From an archaeon (lineage in GTDB: Archaea > Nanobdellota > Nanobdellia > Pacearchaeales > GW2011-AR1): DNA of 32,046 bases. Position 1 is the first letter of the stretch; each line of letters opens with the position of its first letter. A program made the translations under genes and the position numbers. This document shows positions 8,002 through 14,654 of the stretch, piece by piece. The notes below the pieces were generated by a model. It worked only from the letters and a program-made list of their open reading frames with translations, ran no database searches and was not told the origin of the DNA. The DNA lies in the NCBI GenBank assembly GCA_030679115.1, contig JAUXTS010000021.1, positions 1 through 32,046 on the forward strand. Reading direction: 5' to 3'.

Positions 8002-9867
8002 TTACTTCACCTTCATCTCAAAGACGCCGTCCCAGCCGTCAGCAGGAGGGTTTTTGGAGAATTCATCACATCTTTCTATAAATAGATTGCAAGATTTATC
8101 GCCCTTTTTCATCTCTTCAGCCTTCTCAAAATCTTTCTTTGCCTCTTTAAACTTCATTTTAAAGTAAAGTTCAAGAGCTTTTTCAAATTGCACACTAAAC
8201 TTCTCATCATAATCTGTGCATAGTTCGTATATCTTTACCGCATTTTTTCTTCCCTTGACTGTTACTCTGTCTAATCTTCTGAAACTAAACTTGTTTTTTA
8301 CCTTTTCATAGGTAGATTCGGATACAATTATATTTACACCATACGGTTTAGTCAACCCTTCCAATCTTGAAGCTAAATTAATATTATCTCCTATTGCCGT
8401 GTAATCAAATCTTTCATGACTGCCCATATTTCCTATAATTGCCTCTCCAGTGTTTATCCCGCATCCAATATTTATGTCGGGAAGGTTCTTTTCAGCGAAT
8501 TTTTTCTTAAGTTCTTTAACTGCATTTGATTGTTCAATCGCGCTTTCACAGGCAAATTTTACATGTTCCCTTTCTTCTAAAGGAGCATTCCAGAAAGCCA
8601 TAATCGCATCGCCTACAAACTTGTCAACAGTTCCCTTGTGCTTCAAAATTATCTTAGTCATTATGCTAAGATACTCGTTAAGGAAATGCACAAGCTCTTC
8701 AGGGCTTAATTTTTCCCCTATTGATGTAAATCCCCTTATATCGCTGAAGAACACAGTTATCTCTTTCTTTATCCCGCCAAGCTTCAATTCCAGTCCTTTG
8801 CTCACTATTTCATTAAGCAAATCCTTGCTTACATATTTTCCAAAAGCTTCCGTAATGAACTTATTTTGTTTTTTTTCTTCCATATAGTTTATTCCAATTC
8901 CTGCCCCTGTTGAAATCAGCAACGCCAATGGTAGGAAAAACAAATCAATTATATAATCAAATTTAGAGAAAAATATTATGCTCAAATAAAAGTTTGCAGC
9001 AATTGCAAGAACTAAAATCAACAAAGCATAATAGATTTTTAGTCTGGATATTAAAAATATTCCAAGCAAACTGAATATTATAACAAACAGCATAATCATA
9101 TTGTTGCTTTCTTTCTTGACAAAATTGTTAAGGATAAAGTTTCTCAATGTATTCGCGTGAATTTCCACTCCGCTCATTGCAATCCCATTTGAAGTTGGAA
9201 CAAAATAATTATCGTGCAGGTTGGGGGCAGTAGCCCCTATAAGAACAAATTTATCTTTGAAGCCGATATTTGAGTTTAATAGTTCATATGCTCCAATAGA
9301 ATTAAACGTTCCAGGTTCGCCTGCAAAATTTATATAATATCTTTTGTCATTTAATTTTGCATTTTTATCCCATCCAATTTTATAAAGAGCAAAAGAAAAT
9401 GGCTCTGCCTCTTCGCTTAATCTGCCCTCAAAGCTTCTTGTAACTCCATCGCTGTCTGTGAAGAAATTGACATATCCGACTTCTGTATCAAATATCGGCT
9501 TGTAAAGCTTGTTTCCATTTATTTCAGTAGCCAATATAGTATTATCCATTCCCTTCAGCTTATTTTCCAAAGATGAATCGTTATTGCTTGGCTCAAAGAA
9601 AGAGACATCGACCCCAATAGCTTTGGCGTCTTTTACTTTGTCCAAAATCTGTGCAAAAACATCTCTATCCCAAGGCCATCTTCCAATCTTATTTATGCTG
9701 TCATCATCAATCTTCACAATAATAATATTATCTAATGATTTACCTCCGCCATAAAGCCCGTCAGTCATGCTGTTCTTAACCTGCGAGAATGAATTACTGT
9801 ATGTCAGAATCGCAAATAATGCGATAATTATTCCAAGAGTTAATAGCGCCCTAGAATTTATTTTCAT
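8002..9867 (-). CDS. CHASE2-domain class III adenylate/guanylate cyclase
   Basis: The 621-residue protein has an N-terminal membrane helix, an extracytoplasmic CHASE2 sensor domain (about residues 28-250, with GRWPWDRDVFAQIL and the GVDVSFFEP segment), three membrane helices (about 255-325) and a class III cyclase domain (about 365-550). Metal-binding aspartates are D376 in FFSDIRG and D420 in DKFVGDAIMAF. The base-contacting pair appears to be K416 and T490, a bacterial adenylate cyclase pattern, and transition-state residues N497 and R501 are present in NLASRLE. The C-terminus ends in a WDGVFEMK motif common in bacterial CHASE2 cyclases. The start overlaps the FecR gene as ATGA. Probably acquired from bacteria; cAMP is the likely product. 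Confidence 0.9.
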   Translation of the reverse strand: MKINSRALLTLGIIIALFAILTYSNSFSQVKNSMTDGLYGGGKSLDNIIIVKIDDDSINKIGRWPWDRDVFAQILDKVKDAKAIGVDVSFFEPSNNDSSLENKLKGMDNTILATEINGNKLYKPIFDTEVGYVNFFTDSDGVTRSFEGRLSEEAEPFSFALYKIGWDKNAKLNDKRYYINFAGEPGTFNSIGAYELLNSNIGFKDKFVLIGATAPNLHDNYFVPTSNGIAMSGVEIHANTLRNFILNNFVKKESNNMIMLFVIIFSLLGIFLISRLKIYYALLILVLAIAANFYLSIIFFSKFDYIIDLFFLPLALLISTGAGIGINYMEEKKQNKFITEAFGKYVSKDLLNEIVSKGLELKLGGIKKEITVFFSDIRGFTSIGEKLSPEELVHFLNEYLSIMTKIILKHKGTVDKFVGDAIMAFWNAPLEEREHVKFACESAIEQSNAVKELKKKFAEKNLPDINIGCGINTGEAIIGNMGSHERFDYTAIGDNINLASRLEGLTKPYGVNIIVSESTYEKVKNKFSFRRLDRVTVKGRKNAVKIYELCTDYDEKFSVQFEKALELYFKMKFKEAKKDFEKAEEMKKGDKSCNLFIERCDEFSKNPPADGWDGVFEMKVK

Positions 9868-10727
9868 AGTGGAGAACTTACGCTAAGATTTTGAAGCTGT
9901 CTAATTCTATCTCTCAACTTTCTGATTTCCCTGGTGTGGTCTGCTATTTTCTGTATTCCTTCAGCCCTTACAGGAGATTGGTCAACCAAATCATCTATAT
10001 TCTCTTTGCCATCATCTGCATTCTCCAAGAATTTCTTAATATCTTCATCATTCCATCCTTTAGCCACCTTTAGTCTGTTAACTAGGAATTTATTTTTTGC
10101 TAATTCAAGTTCCCTCATATACTTCATTCTCTGCAGACTTCTTTCCAACCCTTTAGCTATTTTTGCTCTCTCTTCCGCGTTTGCTATCCTCTTTATTCTC
10201 TTTCCATTCTCATTAACCACAACTTCATCCTCTCCAGCCTCAAATGATTCTCCATCAATATCATATCCTACATTTCCTTCACCAACAATTAACATATTAT
10301 TTGATATGCCAAATGCCGTTCCCCTAACAGAAGCTACACTGTTCCCTGTTTTTACAGAATATTCTTCAACTCCAGATAGTTTTGTAAACTTGCTCCATGT
10401 CTCTCCTCCGTCCTGAGTTATCTGCGGATGCTGCCTTGTCAAATCATCAAGAGTTATTTTTGTTCCTGGCTCCAAACTCACAAGAACACTTTCATAAAGT
10501 ATGACTGTTGCCTGCCCGTCTGCTCCAGTTTCAATAATATCTCTTTGTTTTAGTCTTGTTCCGTCCGCGGCAACCATTCCATTGACTAAAACCTGTCCGC
10601 TCTCCACATTAAGCTGTGCAGTTACAGTAGCAGAACCTATTAGTGATTTATAGATAAAGAAAACTGCAATAACCACAAGCAATGCAAAAATACCCAATCC
10701 TATAAGAACTTTTTTTCCCGTACTCAT
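9864..10727 (-). CDS. Membrane-anchored FecR-domain protein
   Basis: This 287-residue protein has a membrane helix at about residues 7-27 and then a FecR domain (about 34-165). Signatures are GTRLKQRDIIETGADGQATV and TGNSVASVRGTAFG, the family's vRGT motif. The rest is helical and charged. FecR domains are periplasmic or extracytoplasmic scaffolds and signal transducers in bacteria, and FecR genes often neighbour CHASE2 cyclases there. Here the gene overlaps the cyclase by ATGA, so the pair very likely acts together in sensing outside the cell. ATTTATAAAT at 10748-10757 is centred 25.5 bp before the ATG, giving a leaderless transcript for both genes. Confidence 0.85.
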   Translation of the reverse strand: MSTGKKVLIGLGIFALLVVIAVFFIYKSLIGSATVTAQLNVESGQVLVNGMVAADGTRLKQRDIIETGADGQATVILYESVLVSLEPGTKITLDDLTRQHPQITQDGGETWSKFTKLSGVEEYSVKTGNSVASVRGTAFGISNNMLIVGEGNVGYDIDGESFEAGEDEVVVNENGKRIKRIANAEERAKIAKGLERSLQRMKYMRELELAKNKFLVNRLKVAKGWNDEDIKKFLENADDGKENIDDLVDQSPVRAEGIQKIADHTREIRKLRDRIRQLQNLSVSSPL

Positions 10728-10780
10728 ACATTATCCATTTCTTTCATATTTATAAATCTTAATAAAAGCCGTGTCTAACA

Positions 10781-10951
10781 ATCCGATAGGATAAAAGTAG
10801 TTTCTTTGATGCATACAAACGCGCCCGATAGGATTCCTGAAGGTTCGTAAGAACCGAGGGGACAGAGAATTTGAAAAATTCTCTGGATGTCAAGAACTTT
10901 AGTTCTTGATCACCTCGAAAATCGAAGATTTTCTTAGTGTTCAAATCCAGA
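10781..10951 (+). repeat. Hairpin cluster with partial tRNA-Arg 3'-end copies
   Basis: The 348-bp gap between the FecR and Nudix genes holds tRNA-Arg and this element. Four successive inverted repeats are visible: GGTTC-GTAA-GAACC (10842-10855), a perfect 10-bp stem CAGAGAATTT/AAATTCTCTG with loop GAA (10863-10885), TCAAGAAC-TTTA-GTTCTTGA (10890-10909) and GAAAATC-GAA-GATTTTC (10917-10933). The tRNA 3' end, read on the plus strand as GCACCCGATAGGATT, recurs with changes at 10821-10835 and more degraded at 10781-10792. The cluster therefore sits between copies of the tRNA terminus. An open frame through it (10759-10956, minus) is not considered a gene. Confidence 0.7.
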
Positions 10952-11027
10952 CGCACCCGATAGGATTTGAACCTACGACCCCTGCCTTAGGAGGGCAGTG
11001 CTCTAATCCAGGCTGAGCTACGGGTGC
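10952..11027 (-). tRNA. tRNA-Arg (anticodon CCT)
   Basis: The minus strand gives acceptor GCACCCG/CGGGTGC, a normal D-arm, anticodon stem CTGCC/GGCAG with loop CTCCTAA (anticodon CCT, codon AGG), and T-arm GTAGG-TTCAAAT-CCTAT. GTTTTAAAAC at 11051-11060 is centred 28.5 bp upstream of the mature 5' end, the same spacing as for tRNA-Gly, so there is practically no 5' leader. A hairpin cluster with partial copies of the tRNA 3' end follows. Confidence 0.95.
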
Positions 11028-11075
11028 ATTTATTTGAAATGAGTGTTATCGTTTTAAAACTAACTATATCCTAAT

Positions 11076-11582
11076 TTAGAAATTATTAACTTCTTCAATG
11101 TTTTTTTCAGCAACAATATTCTCATTGTTTATATTTTTAAAAATAAAAGATGCCTTTAATTTTTTTCCTTTCAAAATCAAGGGAAGCCAGTATTTGTCAT
11201 CGTCCCACATCTGTGAGTAGGGTATTTCATCGAGTGAAAACCACTTAAAAGCCATCTCTTCTGTTTCTCCTGGCTCTCCGTTTATATTATCCATCCAGTA
11301 TACATGCACAGTCTGATTAAATTCAGGCTTATGCAGAAAGTAAAAATCAAATTCTCCAACTTTATTTAAATCAGTCAAATTAGCTTGCAAACAAGATTCT
11401 TCCATAAATTCTCTCAATGCTGCCTCTTCAAATTTCTCTCCCTGATTGACTTTTCCTCCAAATCCATTATATTTTCCAACACCAAACCCTCTTTTTTTCA
11501 TTCCAAGTAAAATTCTTTCATTTTCTTTATCTACGAATACACAAAGTGTTGCCTGCTTTTTTGGTTTATCATTATTTATCAT
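11076..11582 (-). CDS. Nudix hydrolase, MTH1/MutT-like
   Basis: The 168-residue protein contains NGFGGKVNQGEKFEEAALRE followed by FMEES, matching the Nudix box GX5EX7REUXEE. The preceding GVGKYNGFGGK is close to the equivalent segment of eukaryotic MTH1, which hydrolyses oxidised purine nucleotides such as 8-oxo-dGTP. A nucleotide-sanitising role is therefore likely, but substrate range in this superfamily cannot be fixed from sequence. It lies alone between tRNA-Arg and the hairpin element behind tRNA-Leu(CAA). No TATA-like box is found at the leaderless distance, so it may be read from the upstream tRNA-Leu region. Confidence 0.82.
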   Translation of the reverse strand: MINNDKPKKQATLCVFVDKENERILLGMKKRGFGVGKYNGFGGKVNQGEKFEEAALREFMEESCLQANLTDLNKVGEFDFYFLHKPEFNQTVHVYWMDNINGEPGETEEMAFKWFSLDEIPYSQMWDDDKYWLPLILKGKKLKASFIFKNINNENIVAEKNIEEVNNF

Positions 11583-11596
11583 ATAATACTATAAGG

Positions 11597-11668
11597 ATGA
11601 TTCGAACGCTTCAATCATGTAAATGTTGAAGCTCCCGCGGACTTTGTCTGCGAGGACTTTCGAATCAT
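11597..11668 (+). repeat. Three-stem hairpin element behind tRNA-Leu(CAA)
   Basis: The segment folds as a closed three-way structure. Outer stem ATGATTCGAA (11597-11606) pairs perfectly with TTCGAATCAT (11659-11668). Inside are GCTTCAA-t-CAT, GTAA tetraloop, ATG-TTGAAGC (11608-11632) and CGCGGAC-TTT-GTCTGCG (11636-11652) extended by CC/GG. A near-identical copy lies at 19759-19830 and shorter relatives are at 14274-14294 and 14715-14758. The outer stem derives from the tRNA T-arm sequence; AAGGATGATTCGAAC repeats AAGGAGGATTCGAAC of the tRNA gene. Confidence 0.75.
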
Positions 11669-11671
11669 GAA

Positions 11672-11755
11672 TGCGGGAAGGAGGATTCGAACCTCCGTAA
11701 GCACTAAGCTAGTAGCTCTTGAGGCTACCCCGTTTGACCGCTCCGGCATCCCCGC
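11672..11755 (-). tRNA. tRNA-Leu (anticodon CAA)
   Basis: Class II tRNA on the minus strand: acceptor GCGGGGA/TTCCCGC, anticodon stem GTAGC/GCTAC with loop CTCAAGA (anticodon CAA, codon UUG), long variable arm TAGCTTAGTGCTTAC and T-arm GGAGG-TTCGAAT-CCTCC. It is preceded by the 49-nt leader shared by all three tRNA-Leu genes here and followed by a hairpin element. Confidence 0.95.
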
Positions 11756-11804
11756 AAATCGCAGATTTGTGGGTACTGGGATTAATTCTCCCAATCCCTC
11801 AACC
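11756..11804 (-). promoter_or_regulatory. Conserved tRNA-Leu 5' leader, copy 1
   Basis: On the minus strand this 49-nt segment begins GGTTGAGGGATTGGGAG and ends AAATCTGCGATTT directly before the tRNA. It can form GGGATT/AATCCC and AAATC-TGC-GATTT hairpins. TTTTAAAG at 11831-11838 (core centre about 30 bp from its start) places the transcription start just before it, so it is a transcribed leader. It is identical to copy 3 (26500-26548) and differs at two positions from copy 2 (19969-20017). Confidence 0.75.
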
Positions 11805-11810
11805 AGCGCA

Positions 11811-11846
11811 ATAAATCTAAATCAAGAGTGTTTTAAAGGTTATTGT
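11811..11846. repeat. 36-bp direct repeat, copy 1
   Basis: Begins ATAAATCTAAATCAAGAGTG and is identical over 36 bp to 12608-12643. This copy contains the TATA-like box of tRNA-Leu(CAA). The two copies bracket the unrecognised gene at 11875-12450. Confidence 0.9.
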
Positions 11847-11874
11847 TCCAATGATAGTTATTGGGCCTAAATAA

Positions 11875-12450
11875 TCACAAGAAATATTCCTTTCTAATTT
11901 CCCTATACAATTCTCTTCTAGAATTTTTTATAGCATCTATAGTCGGTTTTGCAAATTCTGGTTTCTGTCCATCTGACCATCCTAAAAATCCTCCTCTAGC
12001 AAAATAAACTGCCATTCTTCCAAAATGAAGAGCAGCAACTTTGTAATCACCCAATGTAATGAATTTTTCATCAGATAAGATTCTTATCGGTATCATTTTT
12101 CCATCATTATATAAATTGATATCATCTTCTATAGAGATTTCTCCCTGCTGTCTTTCCAATTGTCTTTTCATATCTAATCTATGTAATTCTGGAAGATAAG
12201 ATTGTTCAGCTTCAGAAATTATCTGTAGTATCTCCTGAGCATAATCTTCTTGTCTCTGCCAGAATTTATCTAAATCATAACTAAGAATTTGTGTTCTATG
12301 TAGTCGAGGATTTTTTGCAAGGTGTTGTATTAATTCACATAAATGTCTTGTAGCAAAAGTATGTTCACCTAATCTAGCAAATTGTGTAAATGTGCTAAAA
12401 AATCCTGATTCTACTTCCCCATGCGACTCTGTTTCAAGTATTAATGTCAC
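11875..12450 (-). CDS. Unrecognised protein flanked by direct repeats
   Basis: The 191-residue soluble protein has no family I recognise. It is mostly helical with charged stretches (RQEDYAQEILQIISEAEQSY), without signal peptide or membrane segment. Translation starts at GTG (12450); ATTTATAAAC at 12471-12480 is centred 25.5 bp upstream, which fixes a leaderless start there. It is bracketed by two identical 36-bp repeats 797 bp apart and lies next to tRNA-Leu(CAA), a setting typical of inserted DNA, so recent acquisition is possible. Confidence 0.75.
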   Translation of the reverse strand: MTLILETESHGEVESGFFSTFTQFARLGEHTFATRHLCELIQHLAKNPRLHRTQILSYDLDKFWQRQEDYAQEILQIISEAEQSYLPELHRLDMKRQLERQQGEISIEDDINLYNDGKMIPIRILSDEKFITLGDYKVAALHFGRMAVYFARGGFLGWSDGQKPEFAKPTIDAIKNSRRELYREIRKEYFL

Positions 12451-12607
12451 AATAACTAGCCAAATATCTCATTTATAAACTTTTCTATATGTTACTACTA
12501 ATAAATTAGTAAAATTATCTTTTAACGCTTAATCTTAAAAAATTTATCTTCCTAATCTTGATTTTATTACTCCGAATTTTATGATAATTTTTAAGATACT
12601 TAATATA

Positions 12608-12643
12608 ATAAATCTAAATCAAGAGTGTTTTAAAGGTTATTGT
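12608..12643. repeat. 36-bp direct repeat, copy 2
   Basis: Identical to 11811-11846. It lies in the AT-rich gap between the divergent genes at 11875-12450 and 12695-13321, upstream of both. The remainder of this 244-bp gap contains only the two TATA-like promoters and a small ACTAAT-AA-ATTAGT inverted repeat. Confidence 0.9.
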
Positions 12644-12694
12644 CGCATCAATTATCACAACAATTCTTTTAAACTTATTTTATTGCAGAGGGGA

Positions 12695-13321
12695 ATGAAA
12701 ACCTTCTCAAATGAACAATTAACAAGAATAGTCTTAGCAAGGACTCCCCCAAGAGTTTTAGCAAAAGATGAAAACTATGCATTTTATAATCTTAACATGT
12801 ATGGGAATAAAGTTCTCACTTGGCAAACTCCAGAAGAAATTTTTAGGAGCAATTGGAAGGGAGATGTATGTATCCGTTCAAATAAAGGAATTGCAAGAGG
12901 AAGCACAAAATACAATATTCCTCAAGAAAAGCTAATGGAAATTATAGATGCAGAATTTGAATCTAATGGGATGCCTCTAAACACACTAACATTTAATCAA
13001 TCAATGCCTGATGAACATCTATCTATCCAGGGAGAAGTCATGCGCAATCTTGATGGGCTTTGCTTGACATATTCTAAAATAAAAAAACCAATGAATCTCG
13101 CACTCAAGGAAAAAACAGAAAGAGCCAAAGGGTTTAATGCACATCTTATTCTCAAACAGGAATTATGGCCTGCAAGTCTAAATGAATTGGAGAGACTGCT
13201 TGATAGATTTGGAGGCGATTTGACAACCTCTTCTTCTGTCGTTGAATTCAGTGCCTATGATATTGCAGTTGGAGATTCTCCAGGAAGAAATACAGTCATC
13301 TGGGAAGTCAGGGATTATTGA
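12695..13321 (+). CDS. Unrecognised soluble protein
   Basis: The 208-residue protein starting MKTFSNEQLTRIVLART has no recognised domain, no signal peptide and no membrane segment. The ATG at 12695 was chosen over an in-frame start at 12581 because TTTTAAAC at 12667-12674 is centred about 25 bp upstream and a GAGGGG lies just before it; the longer version would read through the 36-bp repeat. It ends shortly before the 5S rRNA promoter. No functional inference is made. Confidence 0.75.
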   Translation: MKTFSNEQLTRIVLARTPPRVLAKDENYAFYNLNMYGNKVLTWQTPEEIFRSNWKGDVCIRSNKGIARGSTKYNIPQEKLMEIIDAEFESNGMPLNTLTFNQSMPDEHLSIQGEVMRNLDGLCLTYSKIKKPMNLALKEKTERAKGFNAHLILKQELWPASLNELERLLDRFGGDLTTSSSVVEFSAYDIAVGDSPGRNTVIWEVRDY

Positions 13322-13360
13322 TTTCAGTAAGATTTAAAAATACCTTATTCCCCCGATTTA

Positions 13361-13476
13361 TGAAGACGGCCATAGTAACCGTGAAACGCCTGTTCCCATT
13401 CCGAACACAGAAGCTAAGTCGGTTACGTCGGTTGTGTTAGTGTCCGAAAAGACGCGAAACTCCGATGTTGTCTTCG
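13361..13476 (+). rRNA. rrf: 5S ribosomal RNA
   Basis: The terminal stem GAAGAC (13362-13367) pairs with GTCTTC (13470-13475). Inside are the diagnostic 5S segments CCCATTCCGAACACAGAAG (loop B/C region) and CTCCGATGTTG. The length of about 115 nt is normal. TTTAAAAATA at 13333-13342 sits at the right distance for its own promoter. No 16S or 23S gene is nearby, so the 5S gene is transcribed separately. Boundaries are good to a few bases. Confidence 0.93.
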
Positions 13477-13504
13477 TTATACTCTTTTATTTATAATAAA
13501 ATTA

Positions 13505-13687
13505 TTATTTATACAAAGCTACAGTCAACATCGCTTCCGCAACTTCATGTGCTATTAAACATTTTCTAGGATTAACAGCCTGATAACTACCACAACTTAT
13601 AAACAAAGGTTCTGCTTGATAAGCCCTGACAATTCTTCTAGCTTTACTATATTCAAAATAATCTCTTATCTTATCAATTAATCCCAT
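13505..13687 (-). CDS. Small unrecognised protein, paralogue of the next gene
   Basis: This 60-residue protein begins MGLIDKIRDYFEYSKARRIV. It is similar to the 72-residue neighbour at 13732-13950: hydrophobic start, K/R-D-Y, Y-x-K-x-K/R-x-I-V-R, then a C-terminal stretch ending in EAMLTVALYK against EAYLIIGSYK. The two genes are tandem on one strand, 44 bp apart, and look like a duplication. No known family is recognised; it is possibly an amphipathic membrane-associated peptide. Confidence 0.65.
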   Translation of the reverse strand: MGLIDKIRDYFEYSKARRIVRAYQAEPLFISCGSYQAVNPRKCLIAHEVAEAMLTVALYK

Positions 13688-13731
13688 ACAAATTAAATGC
13701 TAATTCTGTTTTTAAATTTATACTTTTTATT

Positions 13732-13950
13732 TTATCTATGAGAAGTGAATTCTTCAATCGCACCAATAGCTTCTCTTTCATTATTTCTATTAGGATATTT
13801 ATTTTTATATGAACCAATTATTAAATAAGCTTCAACGATTTCATAGGGCACGCAGACTTTAATATCATCAGGCATAGATTCAAATTTTCTGACTATATTT
13901 TTAGATTTTCTATATTTAACATAGTCTTTCAATCTACTAAGCAAATTCAT
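13732..13950 (-). CDS. Small unrecognised protein, paralogue of 13505-13687
   Basis: This 72-residue protein (MNLLSRLKDYVKYRKSKNIV) is paralogous to the gene after it. A symmetric TATA-like box, GAGTTTTTAAACTC, is centred 25.5 bp upstream of its ATG and equally far from the ATG of the divergent RNase P protein gene. Both genes should be leaderless and share the box. The function is unknown; the divergent pairing with RNase P may be accidental. Confidence 0.7.
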   Translation of the reverse strand: MNLLSRLKDYVKYRKSKNIVRKFESMPDDIKVCVPYEIVEAYLIIGSYKNKYPNRNNEREAIGAIEEFTSHR

Positions 13951-13968
13951 CTTTTCTTTTGATTAAAC

Positions 13969-13982
13969 GAGTTTTTAAACTC
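13969..13982. promoter_or_regulatory. Shared bidirectional TATA box
   Basis: GAGTTT-TT-AAACTC reads as a TATA-like box in both directions. Its centre (13975.5) is exactly 25.5 bp from the ATG at 14001 (plus) and from the ATG at 13950 (minus), the spacing seen at other leaderless genes in this window. Confidence 0.65.
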
Positions 13983-14000
13983 TTCTCACTTTTACATATA

Positions 14001-14255
14001 ATGAAAACTGCCTTATCAAAAACACAGGCAAAAGAGAAAATAGACTCTTTCTTTCAAGGAGAGTCTTTCACGGCAGAAGAAGTCAAAAAAATTAAAAGAT
14101 TGGCGATGAAATTCAATATTAAGCTCGGAGCATATAGAAAATTATTTTGTAAAAAATGCCTGTCAAAACTGAAAGGAAAATTAAGGATTGCAAAAACCCA
14201 TAAGATTGTAGAATGCGCTTCCTGCGGTTATAAAAATAAGATTAAAATCAGATAA
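14001..14255 (+). CDS. rnp4: RNase P protein component 4 (Rpr2/Rpp21 family)
   Basis: This 84-residue protein has an N-terminal helical region, KKIKRLAMKFNIKL, and a C-terminal zinc ribbon formed by FCKKCLSKL and ECASCGYKNKIKIR. The order and spacing match archaeal RNase P protein Rpp21/Rpr2, which helps the catalytic RNA remove tRNA 5' leaders. The ATG at 14001 is preferred to an in-frame start at 13959 because the shared TATA box is 25.5 bp upstream and lies inside the longer reading. Its presence implies that this organism has RNase P. Confidence 0.85.
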   Translation: MKTALSKTQAKEKIDSFFQGESFTAEEVKKIKRLAMKFNIKLGAYRKLFCKKCLSKLKGKLRIAKTHKIVECASCGYKNKIKIR

Positions 14256-14383
14256 TTTACGCTTTTTTAAACCTTCAATCTCGTAAGAGTTGAATGGGTC
14301 AAAAAGACTTAAGCCTTTTTGAACAGAAAAATCTTAGAGCTTTAGATTTTTAAGGCATAAGAAAGCGTTTACGCTTTCTTAAA
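14256..14383 (+). repeat. Multi-hairpin element between rnp4 and rpo10
   Basis: The 113-bp gap between these convergent genes is fully structured. Outer strands ACGCTTTTTTA (14259-14269) and TAAGAAAGCGT (14358-14368) pair over 11 bp. Inside are TTCAA-t-CTC, GTAA loop, GAG-TTGAA (14274-14294), TCAAAAAG/CTTTTTGA (14299-14322) and AAAAATCT/AGATTTTT (14327-14351). TTTACGCTTTTTTAAA at 14256 recurs as TTTACGCTTTCTTAAA at 14368-14383, a direct repeat that brackets the element and forms the last codons of rpo10. The GTAA hairpin is homologous to those near the tRNA genes. Confidence 0.7.
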
Positions 14384-14566
14384 TTTAGAAATTCCAGGCA
14401 GCATTTCTGCATGTCCCAATAGAACCGCTCTGCAGCAATATCTTTCTACACCCAACTCATCAAGAACTTTTCCAGCATCTTCGCCGGCGTCTATTCTTTT
14501 TTTGTATTCTTCCCAAAGATGACCAATTGGTTTTCCGCATGAAAAACATCTAACAGGTATTATCAT
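14369..14566 (-). CDS. rpo10: DNA-directed RNA polymerase subunit Rpo10 (RpoN)
   Basis: The 65-residue subunit starts [20 protein letters not shown] and has CCRAVL in the second half, the zinc-binding CX2C...CC arrangement of Rpo10/Rpb10. It stabilises the Rpo3-Rpo11 part of archaeal RNA polymerase. In many archaea it sits in the L18e-L13-S9 operon; here that operon is elsewhere (24822-26004) and rpo10 stands alone. CATTTAAAAAG at 14588-14597, centred 26.5 bp upstream, suggests a leaderless transcript. The C-terminal residues KFKKA are encoded by the repeat that borders the hairpin element. Confidence 0.93.
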   Translation of the reverse strand: MIIPVRCFSCGKPIGHLWEEYKKRIDAGEDAGKVLDELGVERYCCRAVLLGHAEMLPGISKFKKA

Positions 14567-14654
14567 AATATTATTGCTTAAAGATGCTTTTTAAATGTTT
14601 TTCTTAAAGATAATCTATAAATTTAAAAGATTTAATCTCGATTAGTTGTCGGGG

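Noticed and set aside
10759-10956. 65-codon minus-strand frame after tRNA-Arg
   Set aside because: It runs through the hairpin cluster and partial tRNA copies; its codons are explained by inverted repeats, and no promoter or ribosome binding site fits.
11756-11804. Box C/D or H/ACA guide RNA in the tRNA-Leu leader
   Set aside because: No RUGAUGA/CUGA boxes are present, and the hairpins are too small for an H/ACA guide despite one ACA.
11667-11870. 67-codon plus-strand frame
   Set aside because: It is antisense to tRNA-Leu(CAA) and its leader and ends in the 36-bp repeat.
12581-12694. N-terminal extension of the gene at 12695
   Set aside because: It reads through the 36-bp repeat, and the TATA-like box for the internal ATG lies within it.
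13959-14000. Longer start for the RNase P protein
   Set aside because: The extension covers the shared TATA box and is not needed for the Rpr2/Rpp21 domain.
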